From contig NZ_AQPH01000009.1 of the NCBI RefSeq assembly GCF_000442515.1, positions 19,164-83,163 of the forward strand: a DNA stretch of 64,000 nucleotides. The letters run 5' to 3'. The stretch comes from Magnetospirillum fulvum MGU-K5. GTDB taxonomy: Bacteria > Pseudomonadota > Alphaproteobacteria > Rhodospirillales > Magnetospirillaceae. Numbering within the stretch: position 1 is the first letter of the stretch; each line of letters opens with the position of its first letter. Of the stretch, positions 1 to 8,922 are shown piece by piece. The notes beneath the pieces were generated by a model that had not been told where the DNA came from, did not search any database, and saw nothing but the letters and a program-made list of their open reading frames with translations. Position numbers and translations under genes: made by a program.

Positions 1-197
1 ATCCGGTCTTCCCAATCGGTCTGAAGGTCACCGATCCCATAGGTGGGCGAACCGAGAACCAGCAGATCGCATTGCTCGAAATCGGCCGGGTTTGCCGCGG
101 TGATGTTGACGAGCTTCGCCTGTAAACCGGCGGCGATTCGCTTCGCGATCGCCTTGGTGGTGCCAGACTCGGAGCCGTAAATCACGGTGACGTTCAT
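1..197 (-). CDS. Flavodoxin, N-terminal part (runs off window start)
   Basis: Small FMN-binding electron carrier that can replace ferredoxin, for example under iron limitation. The visible 65 residues begin MNVTVIYGSESGTT, which holds the FMN phosphate-binding loop (GSxSGTT), and continue to the PTYGIGDLQTDW segment typical of long-chain flavodoxins, where the aromatic residue stacks on the flavin. The C-terminal part lies outside the window, so fldA-type and nifF-type flavodoxins cannot be told apart. The start is the ATG at 197, preceded on the minus strand by a GAGAGAGGG-like ribosome-binding region. A Fur-like palindrome lies about 60-80 bases upstream. Confidence 0.9.
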   Translation of the reverse strand, partial: MNVTVIYGSESGTTKAIAKRIAAGLQAKLVNITAANPADFEQCDLLVLGSPTYGIGDLQTDWEDR

Positions 198-254
198 GAA
201 TCCCTCTCTCCAATGCGAGCGGCCGAGGGGGGCTTCGGCCTGATGGAGAGAGAT

Positions 255-280
255 GATAATGATATTGAGAATTGTTCGCA
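255..280. promoter_or_regulatory. Candidate Fur box upstream of flavodoxin
   Basis: The stretch contains GATAATGATA, identical to the first ten bases of the classical 19-bp Fur box. It overlaps the imperfect palindrome ATTGAGAA-TTG-TTCGCAAT, whose core TGAGAATTGTTCGCA fits the TGATAAT-N-ATTATCA pattern at most positions. It lies in the promoter region of the flavodoxin gene, which is transcribed leftward. Flavodoxin is a common Fur-regulated gene, so location and sequence agree. The assignment is from pattern only. Confidence 0.5.
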
Positions 281-365
281 ATATGTCGGTGGTCAGGTCA
301 GCGACCAAAAAAGCCGATCGTCAGGACGACGACCGGCTTCAATGCCGCACGAAGCCGCGCCGATA

Positions 366-563
366 TCAGGCGTTGATATCGACGGTTCGGCCGCGATTGG
401 ACGTTTCCGGAGGCGGTGGGCTGGCTTCCTTGGCTTTTGCCGCCGAGGATTCTTTGGCCTCGTTATCATTGTCGCCGTCGCTGTCACGCGCCGCGGGCTT
501 GGCCTGCTGGGGTGGGGCCGACGGGGGAGGGGCGGAACCGCTCGAAATCGAGGTGACGGACAT
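366..563 (-). CDS. Small Pro/Ser/Ala-rich hypothetical protein (65 aa)
   Basis: The protein is low in complexity: MSVTSISSGSAPPPSAPP at the N-terminus, a charged DSDGDNDNEAKES middle, and a C-terminus ending RGRTVDINA. A good ribosome-binding site (AAGGGAGAT) lies just upstream of the ATG, which argues for a real gene despite the composition. The N-terminal SVTSISS and C-terminal TVDIxA pattern resembles small cytosolic proteins sometimes annotated as putative motility proteins, but the similarity is too weak to assign a role. No signal peptide or membrane segment is visible. The gene probably has its own promoter between it and the tRNA-Asn gene. Confidence 0.55.
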   Translation of the reverse strand: MSVTSISSGSAPPPSAPPQQAKPAARDSDGDNDNEAKESSAAKAKEASPPPPETSNRGRTVDINA

Positions 564-696
564 GTTCTATATCTCCCTTAGGCAGGCATAATTCTATGCC
601 TAAGGTTTTATTAAGCGCCCGACGAGCCCCGGAATGCAACGAAATTTTAGAGATGTTCGAAAACCCAGGCGGTCAGGGCGTTCGAGCGGGCAAAGA

Positions 697-729
697 AAAA
701 GGCCAAGCCTTTGAAGGGCTTGGCCTTTT
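697..729 (-). terminator. Rho-independent terminator of tRNA-Asn
   Basis: The 9-bp stem GGCCAAGCC/GGCTTGGCC is extended by four A:T pairs, with a short loop. Reading the minus strand, it lies directly downstream of the tRNA-Asn gene and is followed by TTTTTCTTT. Confidence 0.85.
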
Positions 730-733
730 AAAT

Positions 734-808
734 TGGCTCCGGAGGAGGGATTCGAACCCCCGACCAGCCGGTTAACAGCCGGCTGCTCTACCGCTGAGCT
801 ACTCCGGA
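734..808 (-). tRNA. tRNA-Asn (GTT)
   Basis: Minus-strand cloverleaf of 75 nt including an encoded CCA. The acceptor stem is TCCGGAG/CTCCGGA, the anticodon loop CTGTTAA gives anticodon GTT, and the T arm contains TTCGAAT. A terminator hairpin follows three bases downstream. Confidence 0.97.
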
Positions 809-877
809 TCACCGATTCCCCTGCGGTGGTGGGGAACCGAAAAAACTCACTTCACGTCATACCCGTCCGAGGAACGG

Positions 878-951
878 TGGAGGCCGAGGCCGGAATTGAA
901 CCGACGTACGCGGATTTGCAGTCCGCTGCATAGCCACTCTGCCACCCGGCC
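878..951 (-). tRNA. tRNA-Cys (GCA)
   Basis: Minus-strand cloverleaf of 74 nt including CCA. The acceptor stem GGCCGGG pairs with CTCGGCC with one G:U, the anticodon loop holds GCA (ACTGCAAA), and the T stem GTCGG/CCGGC flanks TTCAATT. It lies about 70 bp upstream of tRNA-Asn on the same strand and may be cotranscribed with it. Confidence 0.97.
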
Positions 952-1112
952 ACCGGTCCGACCGGCCGTGGGGCCGACGTGAGGTGGGTGCTTATAAACG
1001 GAGATTTACCCTCGGTCAAGCGGCTTTGTGGCGGCATTGTTTTCATTTTGCGTCGGCCCTATAAGGGAGCCGTCGCCACTGGGCGCAGACTAGTCTTAGG
1101 AGCCGTGTCGAG

Positions 1113-1766
1113 ATGGATTTTGCCGCCGCCCGCTTCAACATGGTCGAGAGCCAAATTCGCACCAATCATGTCGTGGATGCCCGCGCCATTCGGGCATTGT
1201 CGACCACGCCGCGCGAATTGTTTCTGCCCCGCCGGATGCGCGGCTATGCCTATACCGACGAGGATTTGCCGCTGGGGCGGGGGCGGGTGATGATCGAGCC
1301 GCTGGTGATGGCCCGGATGCTTCAGGCCGCCGCGATCGGGGACGGCGATGTCGTTCTGGCGATCGGCGATGCGACCGGGTGGGCCAGCGCGGTTTTGTCG
1401 AAGCTGGCCAGTACGGTGGTGTCGCTGGAAAGCGACGGCGAGCTTGCCGCCGCCGCCGCCGCGACCCTTGCCGAGCGTGAAGTCGACAATGTCGCGGTGG
1501 TTACCGGCGATCTGGCGGTCGGCTATCCGGCCCAGGCTCCTTATGACGTCATTCTTATCCTGGGCGCGGTGGCCGAGATTCCCGATGGCATCATTGCCCA
1601 ATTGGCCGATGGCGGCCGTCTGGTCGCGGTGGTGTCGACTGGGAAGGGCGGTGGCGTGGGAACGCGGGTGACGCGGACCGGCGAGGTTTTTGGGCGCACC
1701 ACGCCGTTCGATGCCGCCACGCCGTTTCTTCCCGGACTGGAGCCAAAGCCCGTCTTCACCTTCTAG
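1113..1766 (+). CDS. Protein-L-isoaspartate O-methyltransferase-like protein
   Basis: SAM-dependent methyltransferase-like protein of 217 residues. The N-terminus (ARFNMVESQIRTNHV) is the hallmark of the alphaproteobacterial PCMT-like family, followed by the family segment ELFLPRRMRGYAYTDEDLPLG. The SAM-binding motif I is degenerate (VLAIGDATGWASAVL), so true isoaspartate repair activity is uncertain. Such genes commonly sit directly upstream of tolC in alphaproteobacteria, as here, with a 104-bp gap. An AGGAG box lies about 10 bases before the ATG. It is probably the first gene of a unit with tolC. Confidence 0.8.
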   Translation: MDFAAARFNMVESQIRTNHVVDARAIRALSTTPRELFLPRRMRGYAYTDEDLPLGRGRVMIEPLVMARMLQAAAIGDGDVVLAIGDATGWASAVLSKLASTVVSLESDGELAAAAAATLAEREVDNVAVVTGDLAVGYPAQAPYDVILILGAVAEIPDGIIAQLADGGRLVAVVSTGKGGGVGTRVTRTGEVFGRTTPFDAATPFLPGLEPKPVFTF

Positions 1767-1870
1767 GCGGGATTTGACCTTGATCTTATGCCGTGTCCCG
1801 CTAATCTTCCCCGGTTGTGGTTTGGTGCGGCGGAACCGGACGGACAGTCCCCCGAAGAGAAGGTGTCGAG

Positions 1871-3271
1871 ATGAAGAAGGCATACGGTCTGCTGGCCGGG
1901 GTGGCTGGGGTCGCCTTGATGGCGATGTCGGGGGGCGGGGCGGTGGAGGCGGCTTCGCTGAACGATGTTCTGGCGGCCACCTACGAGTCCAACCCGAATC
2001 TGGCGGCCTATCGGGCCAAGCTGCGCGCCACCGACGAAGGGGTGCCGCAGGCTTTGTCGGGCTGGCGTCCGACGGTGACGGTGACCGGCTCGGCGGGCAA
2101 GGGGCTTTATACCGCCAACACCCGGCCGGATAAGTACGAGACCAACCGCACCCCGAAATCCGCCTCGTTGACCGTTACGCAGCCGGTCTATACCGGCGGC
2201 CGCACCGTTGCCGCCACCGATCAGGCCGAGGCGAACGTTCAGGCCGAGCGGGCGCGCCTGATCGCGACCGAACAGGCGGTGCTGTTGAACGCCACCAGCG
2301 CCTATCTGAACGTCGTCCGCGACGAGCAGGTGCTGAACCTGTCGATCAATAACGAGCAGGTGCTGAAGCGCCAGCTTGAGGCGACCCAGGAACGCTTCCG
2401 CGTCGGCGAAATCACCCGCACCGACGTCAGTCAGGCCGAGGCCCGTCTGGCCAAGGCGGTTGCTGACCGCATCGGCGCCGAGGGGACTCTGAAAAGCTCG
2501 CGGGCCAATTACCTGAACAATGTCGGCGCGTTGCCGGATTCGGTGATCCAGCCCGATTTGCCCGCGCCGTTGCCGTCCGGATTGACCGAGGCGACCGCCG
2601 GCGCGCTCGCCAACAATCCCAATGTCGTTGCCGCCGACCGGACCTTCGACGCGGCCAAGTACGGCATCGATCTGGTGTTCGGCGAATTGCTGCCCAGCGT
2701 CTCGCTCAATGCCAACGTGTCGCGCTATCTCGATACGGCGGGAACCGGGGTTGGTGGGTTCGACTCGGCGATCACCAACAAAGAGGTTCTGCTGAACCTG
2801 TCGGTGCCGCTGTACGAAGGCGGTGGGACCTATGCCCGTCTGCGCGCCGCCAAGGAAACCGCAGGGCAGCGCCGGATCGAGGCCGACCAGGCCCGCCGCG
2901 ACGCGATCGAAACCGCGACCAAGGCGTGGGAAAGCCTGCAATCGGCTCAGGCCCAGGTCATCTCGTACAATGCCCAGATCAAGGCGTCCGATCTGGCCCT
3001 GGCCGGGGTGCGTGAGGAATCGAAGGTCGGATCGCGTACCGTGCTCGACGTGCTGAATGCCGAGCAGGAAGCGTTTGATGCCCGCGTCGCCCAGGTCCGC
3101 GCCGTTCACGATCAATTGCTGGCAGCGTATCAGGTGAAATCGGCGGTTGGCGAAATGACGGCGCAGGGTCTTAATCTGCCCGTTCAGGCGTTCGATCCGG
3201 TTTCGCACTATGAGTCAGTGCGGGAAAAATGGATCGGCACCGGTATCGGTTCCGGCAAAGGAGCCGAATAG
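1871..3271 (+). CDS. tolC: TolC family outer-membrane efflux/secretion channel
   Basis: Outer-membrane trimeric channel of 466 residues used by type I secretion and multidrug efflux. A signal peptide (MKKAYGLLAGVAGVALMAM) ends near AVEA-ASLNDV. Two TolC repeats follow, with the family landmarks SLNDVLAATYESNP, VTQPVYTGGR and, in the second half, LLNLSVPLYEGG. The C-terminus (FDPVSHYESVREKWIGTG) is the usual ending of alphaproteobacterial TolC proteins. The start at 1871 has GAAGAGAAGG upstream; a longer frame exists but would bury the signal peptide. This is probably the housekeeping TolC, distinct from the dedicated channel at 50.9 kb. Confidence 0.92.
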   Translation: MKKAYGLLAGVAGVALMAMSGGGAVEAASLNDVLAATYESNPNLAAYRAKLRATDEGVPQALSGWRPTVTVTGSAGKGLYTANTRPDKYETNRTPKSASLTVTQPVYTGGRTVAATDQAEANVQAERARLIATEQAVLLNATSAYLNVVRDEQVLNLSINNEQVLKRQLEATQERFRVGEITRTDVSQAEARLAKAVADRIGAEGTLKSSRANYLNNVGALPDSVIQPDLPAPLPSGLTEATAGALANNPNVVAADRTFDAAKYGIDLVFGELLPSVSLNANVSRYLDTAGTGVGGFDSAITNKEVLLNLSVPLYEGGGTYARLRAAKETAGQRRIEADQARRDAIETATKAWESLQSAQAQVISYNAQIKASDLALAGVREESKVGSRTVLDVLNAEQEAFDARVAQVRAVHDQLLAAYQVKSAVGEMTAQGLNLPVQAFDPVSHYESVREKWIGTGIGSGKGAE

Positions 3272-3403
3272 GATTCGGGAGACGCTCCGGGTATAAGTCG
3301 ATCATCCTGATCGGACGCAGGATTTTGGTGATTTGTTCCCGGCGGTGCGGCATGATCGAAGCAGGGCCCTATTACGGGCATAGGCAGATAGAATAGCCGT
3401 GAC

Positions 3404-4147
3404 ATGAGCGAAGATAAGGCCCAACAAGAACCGTCGATGGAGGATATCCTTGCCTCCATTCGCAGGATATTGTCCGAGGACGAGGTTGAGGAAAAGGCCA
3501 AGGCCCCGCCGCCGCCGCCTCCACCTCCGCCGCCTCCACCTCCGCCGCCCCCTCCGCCACCGCCCCCTCCGCCGGAACCCGAGCCCGAACCTGAGCCGGT
3601 TCCCGAGCCGAAGCCGAGCTTTGCCCAGGACGATATCGATTCGCTGTTCGATACCCCGGCGCCCCAGCCCGAGCCGGAACCCGACGATGACGACGATGTT
3701 CTCGAACTGACCGAGGACATGGTGCTTGAAGAGGAGCCGGAGCCCGAACCGGCGTTCGAGATCGACGATTTCGAGCCGGAACCCGAACCGGAGCCGGAAC
3801 CCGAGCCCGAACCCGAACCGGTTGTCTTCGTCCCTCCGGTCGAGCCCCCGCCGCCGCCTCCACCACCGCCGCCGTTCCGCAGCTTCCGCGAGCCCGAATA
3901 CGACGAATCGCTGATGTCGCCGCCCAACGTCGAGCGCGGCGCGACCCTGCTGTCCGACCTTGCCCGCGAAATCGTGCGGCAGAAGGCGTTCGGCCTGGGC
4001 AACAGCGCCCTGACCGTCGAGGATCTGGTGCGTGAATTGCTGCGCCCGATCCTGAAGGAATGGTTGGACCAGAACCTGCCTTATATGATCGAGCGGATCG
4101 TCAAGAAAGAGATCGAACGGATGGTCAATCGTTCCGAAGATTTCTAG
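3404..4147 (+). CDS. popZ: Polar organizing protein PopZ (DUF2497)
   Basis: Self-assembling pole-organizing scaffold that anchors the chromosome origin (ParB-parS) and polar regulators in alphaproteobacteria. The N-terminal helix (PSMEDILASIRRILSEDE, residues ~9-26) is the partner-binding region. The C-terminus (LSDLAREIVRQKAFG through WLDQNLPYMIERIVKKEIERMV, residues ~184-241) is the oligomerization domain. The linker is extreme: a near-pure run of about 22 prolines (residues ~36-57), then Pro-Glu repeats, acidic stretches and a second proline run. The gene lies directly upstream of valS, a conserved neighbourhood. The linker is much richer in proline than the acidic linker of Caulobacter PopZ. 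Confidence 0.92.
   Translation: MSEDKAQQEPSMEDILASIRRILSEDEVEEKAKAPPPPPPPPPPPPPPPPPPPPPPPEPEPEPEPVPEPKPSFAQDDIDSLFDTPAPQPEPEPDDDDDVLELTEDMVLEEEPEPEPAFEIDDFEPEPEPEPEPEPEPEPVVFVPPVEPPPPPPPPPPFRSFREPEYDESLMSPPNVERGATLLSDLAREIVRQKAFGLGNSALTVEDLVRELLRPILKEWLDQNLPYMIERIVKKEIERMVNRSEDF
3507..3573 (+). repeat. CCG/CCT triplet tract coding for polyproline
   Basis: Almost uninterrupted proline codons (CCG, CCT, CCA, CCC) inside popZ, arranged partly as repeated CCGCCTCCACCT blocks. The structure could expand or contract in frame. Confidence 0.9.
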
Positions 4148-4169
4148 CTTTTTTCCGTGATGTCCTATC

Positions 4170-4195
4170 GGGCGGTCCTCTCACACGGGCCGCCC
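4170..4195 (+). terminator. Terminator after popZ
   Basis: The stem GGGCGGTCC/GGGCCGCCC (one G:U) is followed by GTTTTCCTTTT. It sits between the popZ stop codon and the valS start, so valS probably needs its own transcription signal or receives only readthrough. Confidence 0.8.
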
Positions 4196-4235
4196 GTTTT
4201 CCTTTTCCACTCCATTAGAAGCCGAGTCTGTTGCC

Positions 4236-6893
4236 ATGCTGGACAAGACCTACCGTCCCGCCGAAGTCGAGCCGAAACATTATCAGCGCTGGGAGGAGGC
4301 GGGAGCCTTCGCCGCCGATGTCGAATCGACCCGGACGCCTTACACCATCATGATGCCGCCGCCGAACGTCACCGGCAGCCTGCATATGGGGCATGCGCTG
4401 ACCTTCACGCTTCAGGACGCGCTGATCCGTCATCGCCGCATGACCAACCGCGACGCGTTGTGGCAGCCCGGCACCGATCATGCCGGTATCGCCACCCAGA
4501 TGGTGGTCGAGCGGCGGCTGGAAGCCGAGAACATCTCGCGTCACGATCTGGGCCGCGATGAATTCATCCGCCGCGTCTGGGAATGGAAAGCGGAATCCGG
4601 CGGCACCATTACCACCCAGTTGCGTCGTCTGGGCGCGTCGCCCGATTGGGCGCGCGAACGCTTCACGATGGACGAGGGGCTGTCAAAGGCGGTGCGCAAG
4701 GTGTTCGTCACCCTGCATCGTCAGGGGCTGATCTATCGCGCCAAGCGGCTGGTCAATTGGGATCCCAAGCTGCACACCGCGATCTCGGACCTTGAGGTCG
4801 AGCAGCGCGAGATCAAGAGCCATATGTGGCACTTCAAGTACCCGGTCGAGGGGATGGAGGACACCTTCATCACCGTCGCCACCACCCGGCCGGAAACGAT
4901 GCTGGGCGATTCGGCGGTCGCGGTCCATCCCGAGGACGAGCGTTATACCGCCCTGGTCGGTAAGATGGTGCGGCTGCCGATCGTCGGCCGCCTGATTCCG
5001 ATCGTCGCCGACGAATATTCCGACCCGACCAAGGGCACCGGCGCGGTCAAGATCACGCCTGCCCACGATTTCAACGACTTCCAGGTCGGCGTCCGCCACA
5101 ATCTGCCCCAGATCAACATCTTCGACCGTGATGCCCGCACCAATGAGGATGTGCCGGAAGCCTATCGCGGGCTCGACCGCTATGACGCCCGCAAGAAGGT
5201 GGTCGCCGAGATGGAGGAACTGGGGCTGCTCGACCGGATCGAGCCGCACACCCACATGGTGCCCTATGGCGATCGCTCCGGCGTCGTGATCGAACCGTGG
5301 CTGACCGATCAGTGGTTCGTCGATGCCGCCACCCTGGCCAAGCCCGCGATTGAGGCGGTCGAGAGCGGCAAGACCCGCTTTGTCCCCAAACATTGGGAAA
5401 ACACCTATTTCGAGTGGATGCGCAACATCCAGCCCTGGTGCATCTCGCGTCAGATCTGGTGGGGCCATCAGGTCCCGGCGTGGTACGGCCCGGACGGAAC
5501 TTTCTTTGTCGAAGAGAGTGAGGCCGAAGCCCTGGCCGCCGCGACTGCGCATTACGGCCATGCCGTCGAGCTGGTCCGCGATACCGACGTGCTCGACACC
5601 TGGTTCTCGTCGGCGCTGTGGCCGTTCTCGACCCTGGGCTGGCCCGACCAGACCCCGGAGCTGGCCCGCTATTATCCCGGCGATGTACTGGTGACCGGCT
5701 TTGACATCATCTTCTTTTGGGTCGCCCGGATGATGATGATGGGCCTGCATTTCATGGGTGATGTGCCGTTCCGCGACATCTACATCCATGCTCTGGTCCG
5801 CGACGAAAAGGGCCAGAAGATGAGCAAGTCCAAGGGCAACATCATTGATCCCCTGGTCTTGATCGAAAAGTTCGGCTGCGACGCGCTGCGCTTCACCTTG
5901 GCCGCGCTGGCGGCGCAGGGGCGCGACGTCAAGCTGTCGGAAAGCCGGGTCGAGGGCTATCGCAATTTCGCGACCAAGCTGTGGAACGCCGCCCGCTTCT
6001 GCCAGATGAACGAATGTTATCCGGTGGCGGGCTTTGATCCGAAGTCGGTGCGCGAAACCGTCAATCGCTGGATCGTGTCGAAGACCGCCGAGGCGGCCGA
6101 CAAGGTCGGTGCCGCGCTCGAAACCTACCGGTTCGACGCCGCCGCTCTGGGGGCCTATCATTTCGTCTGGGGCACCTTCTGCGACTGGTATCTGGAATTC
6201 GCCAAGCCGATCCTGTCCGGCGCTGACGAGGCCGCCCGCGCCGAAACCCGCGCCACCGCCGCCTGGGTGCTCGACCAGATTCTGCACATCCTTCATCCGC
6301 TGATGCCGTTCATCACCGAGGAATTGTGGCAGCAGATCGCCACCCGCGACGGTGAACTGATGCTGCAAGCGTGGCCCGCCCTGGCCGGGCTGGAGGATGT
6401 CGCCGCCACGGCCGAGATGGATTGGGTGGTTCGGGTGGTTTCGACCGTCCGCACCGTCCGTTCCGAAATGAACGTGCCGCCTTCGGCTCAGGTCGATCTG
6501 CTGGTTGGCGGACTGGCCCCGGCCCGCGTCGGCTGGCTGTCCACTCATGGCGACCTGATCCGTCGTCTGGCCCGCTGCCGCTCGCTGGACGCGGTCGCGG
6601 CCGAGGCGTTGGACCAGCACCGCACCGGCTCGGCTCAGATGGTGGTTGACGAGGCGACCCTGGTGATGCCGCTGGGCGACATCATCGACATCGCCAAGGA
6701 ACGTGCCCGTCTGTCCAAGGAACTGGGGCGGCTCGACGGCGAGATCGCCAAGGTCGATAAGAAGCTCGGCAATGCCGACTTCATTGCCCGTGCTCCCGAG
6801 GAGGTGGTGGCGGAACAGCGCGAGCGTCGCGCCGAATGGGCGGCTTCGGCCGACCGTCTGCGTCAGGCGTTGGCGTATCTGGGCGGGGTCTGA
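4236..6893 (+). CDS. valS: Valyl-tRNA synthetase
   Basis: Class I aminoacyl-tRNA synthetase of 885 residues that charges tRNA-Val in the cytoplasm. The HIGH-type motif lies in PPNVTGSLHMGHAL (residues ~39-53), the editing CP1 domain shows TTRPETMLGD (~210-225), and the signature lysine motif is KMSKSKGN (from residue 528). The anticodon-binding domain starts near LETYRFDAAAL, and a C-terminal coiled coil (ARLSKELGRLDGEIAKVDKKL) is typical of ValS. The length is normal and the frame intact. The start MLDKTYRPAEVEPKHYQRWE matches the usual N-terminus. Confidence 0.97.
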   Translation: MLDKTYRPAEVEPKHYQRWEEAGAFAADVESTRTPYTIMMPPPNVTGSLHMGHALTFTLQDALIRHRRMTNRDALWQPGTDHAGIATQMVVERRLEAENISRHDLGRDEFIRRVWEWKAESGGTITTQLRRLGASPDWARERFTMDEGLSKAVRKVFVTLHRQGLIYRAKRLVNWDPKLHTAISDLEVEQREIKSHMWHFKYPVEGMEDTFITVATTRPETMLGDSAVAVHPEDERYTALVGKMVRLPIVGRLIPIVADEYSDPTKGTGAVKITPAHDFNDFQVGVRHNLPQINIFDRDARTNEDVPEAYRGLDRYDARKKVVAEMEELGLLDRIEPHTHMVPYGDRSGVVIEPWLTDQWFVDAATLAKPAIEAVESGKTRFVPKHWENTYFEWMRNIQPWCISRQIWWGHQVPAWYGPDGTFFVEESEAEALAAATAHYGHAVELVRDTDVLDTWFSSALWPFSTLGWPDQTPELARYYPGDVLVTGFDIIFFWVARMMMMGLHFMGDVPFRDIYIHALVRDEKGQKMSKSKGNIIDPLVLIEKFGCDALRFTLAALAAQGRDVKLSESRVEGYRNFATKLWNAARFCQMNECYPVAGFDPKSVRETVNRWIVSKTAEAADKVGAALETYRFDAAALGAYHFVWGTFCDWYLEFAKPILSGADEAARAETRATAAWVLDQILHILHPLMPFITEELWQQIATRDGELMLQAWPALAGLEDVAATAEMDWVVRVVSTVRTVRSEMNVPPSAQVDLLVGGLAPARVGWLSTHGDLIRRLARCRSLDAVAAEALDQHRTGSAQMVVDEATLVMPLGDIIDIAKERARLSKELGRLDGEIAKVDKKLGNADFIARAPEEVVAEQRERRAEWAASADRLRQALAYLGGV

Positions 6894-6990
6894 TCCCCGC
6901 CGCAAGGGGAACGAGTCGCTCTGGCTCCGTCATTTGTGCTATCAAAGGTTGGAAGACTGTTCCGAGGGGGGACGGTAAAGCGGGATAGCC

Positions 6991-8910
6991 ATGGCGGAGC
7001 TGGGCGAACGGTTCACCAGGGATTTGACGATCCGGTATATCGCGGTCCTCGCGGTGCTGGGCGTTCTCTCTGTTCTGTCGTTCGTCGGGCTGACCCGCAG
7101 CATCGCCAGTGCCGAGGACGGGCTGGCCCAGGTCAGCCTGTCGGGCAATCAGCGGATGCTGATCGAACGGATTGCCTTTGCCGCCAATCGTCTGGCGGTG
7201 ACGTCCGAGGCCGAGCGTCCGACCGCTCAGGCTTTGCTGGCCGATAGTCTCGACCGCCTGGAAAGCCGCAAGCTGGCCCTGACCGAGGCGGCGCGGCAGC
7301 TCCCTTTATTATCCGGACGCGATATCGCCGACGGCCCGGCCCGGCAGGTCGATGCTGATTTGGCTCACTATCTGGCGCTGGGACGGACGGTGTTGGCCCG
7401 CTCGTCGGGGCTTGCTCCCGACGATCCCGGTCTGGCCGCTCTGTCCGCGGCGGCGGCGGGGCCGCTGCTTGAGGCGCTGGACGACCTCAACCTTCGTTTC
7501 CGTCAGGCCAGCGAGAACCGGATGCGCGAGCTGATGGTGCTGCACGGCGCGGCCTTGCTGGTGGCGATCGGGGTGTTGCTGGTCTCGGCTTTTGGTGTGT
7601 TCCATCCGATGGTCGAGCGGCTGCGCGCCGACTTTACCGAGCGGATGAACGTCGAAAGCGAACTGCGCGACAGCGAGGAACGGCTGCGTCGCATTCTGGA
7701 GGAAAGCCCGATCGGCGTCTCAGTGTCGCGCCGCCGTGACGGGCGTATTGTCTTTGCCAATGCCCGCTTCGCCGAAATCCTTGGCGCGCTGGCTCGCGAG
7801 AATTACGTCGACGAGACTCAGCGCCGCGCCGTGTTGGCTGAACTGCGCCGTCATGGACAGATCGACGGGGCCGAGGTCGAGTTCCGCCGCAAGGACGGTC
7901 AGCCGTTCTGGAGCCTGCTGACGATCCGGTCGACCGATTTCGAGCGTGAGCCGGTCAATCTGGCCTGGATTTACGACATCACCGAGCGCAAGGCGGCCGA
8001 GCAGCAGATTCTGCTGGCGGCCAAGGTGCTCGACACCCTGAACGAAGCGGTGATGATCACCGATGCCGCCAACCGGATCATTTTCGTCAATCCGGCCTTT
8101 AGCGCGATTACCGAATATTCGCGGACCGAGGCGGTGGGCAACAGCCCGGCCTTGCTCAATTCCGGCCGTCACGATGCCGCCTTCTACGAAGCGATGTGGG
8201 GAGAGTTGCTGTCGAAAGGATCGTGGTCGGGCGATATCTGGAACCGGCGCAAATCGGGCGAAGTGTTCGCGGTCGGGCTGTCGATCGTCGTTATCCGCGA
8301 AGGAAACGGGCTGATCAGCCATTATGTCGCGGTGTTTGCCGACATCACTCACCGCAAGGAGGACGAGGCACGGGTCTGGCGTCAGGCCAATTACGACGCC
8401 CTGACCGGGCTGCCCAATCGGTCGTTGTTTCGTGATCGCCTCAGTCAGGCGGTGCAGCAGGCCCGGCGCGACGGTAAATCCTTTGCGGTGATGTTCCTTG
8501 ATCTCGACGGGTTCAAGGCGGTCAATGACCGGCTGGGTCATGCCGCGGGCGACCTGTTGCTCCAGCGTGCCTCGGACCGTCTGTCGGACTGTATGCGCGG
8601 CAGCGACACCCTGGCCCGGTTGGCCGGGGACGAGTTCGTGGTGATCCTGCACGGCATTCGCGGGCGCGAGGAACCGGCTCTGGTCGCACAGAAGCTGATC
8701 GAGCAACTGAGCTTGCCCTACGATCTTGATGGCTCCGTTGCCGAGGTGCGCGGCTCGGTCGGCATTGCCCTCTATCCCGACGATGCCGAGGACGAAGCCG
8801 GGCTGATCGCCCGGGCCGATCAGGCGATGTATGCGGTCAAGCGGCGCGGCAAGAACAGCTTTCTGTTCGCGAGCGATCTTGAGCCTGCCGCGCCGGTCGA
8901 AATATCCTGA
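6991..8910 (+). CDS. Membrane PAS-PAS-GGDEF diguanylate cyclase
   Basis: Predicted c-di-GMP synthase of 639 residues. A first membrane helix (~14-34) precedes a periplasmic PilJ-type sensor region containing SLSGNQRMLIERIAF, and a second helix lies at ~183-205. Two PAS domains follow (starting near EERLRRILEESPIGV and LNEAVMITDAANRIIF), then a GGDEF domain (~460-630). The catalytic motif reads AGDEF (545-549), a variant known to be active. The product-inhibition I-site RGSD (536-539) lies five residues before it, as expected. No EAL domain is present, so synthesis is the likely activity. A GAGGGGGGA stretch lies upstream of the ATG. Confidence 0.92.
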   Translation: MAELGERFTRDLTIRYIAVLAVLGVLSVLSFVGLTRSIASAEDGLAQVSLSGNQRMLIERIAFAANRLAVTSEAERPTAQALLADSLDRLESRKLALTEAARQLPLLSGRDIADGPARQVDADLAHYLALGRTVLARSSGLAPDDPGLAALSAAAAGPLLEALDDLNLRFRQASENRMRELMVLHGAALLVAIGVLLVSAFGVFHPMVERLRADFTERMNVESELRDSEERLRRILEESPIGVSVSRRRDGRIVFANARFAEILGALARENYVDETQRRAVLAELRRHGQIDGAEVEFRRKDGQPFWSLLTIRSTDFEREPVNLAWIYDITERKAAEQQILLAAKVLDTLNEAVMITDAANRIIFVNPAFSAITEYSRTEAVGNSPALLNSGRHDAAFYEAMWGELLSKGSWSGDIWNRRKSGEVFAVGLSIVVIREGNGLISHYVAVFADITHRKEDEARVWRQANYDALTGLPNRSLFRDRLSQAVQQARRDGKSFAVMFLDLDGFKAVNDRLGHAAGDLLLQRASDRLSDCMRGSDTLARLAGDEFVVILHGIRGREEPALVAQKLIEQLSLPYDLDGSVAEVRGSVGIALYPDDAEDEAGLIARADQAMYAVKRRGKNSFLFASDLEPAAPVEIS

Positions 8911-8922
8911 CGGCGCCCGCCG

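Noticed and set aside
213..591. Plus-strand frames of 112-122 codons
   Set aside because: They are antisense to the small minus-strand gene with a good ribosome-binding site and show no independent support.
4683..6905. 740-codon open frame opposite valS
   Set aside because: Long antisense frame caused by G/C-rich codon bias; low-complexity His/Gly/Arg composition and no recognizable domain, whereas valS on the other strand is complete.
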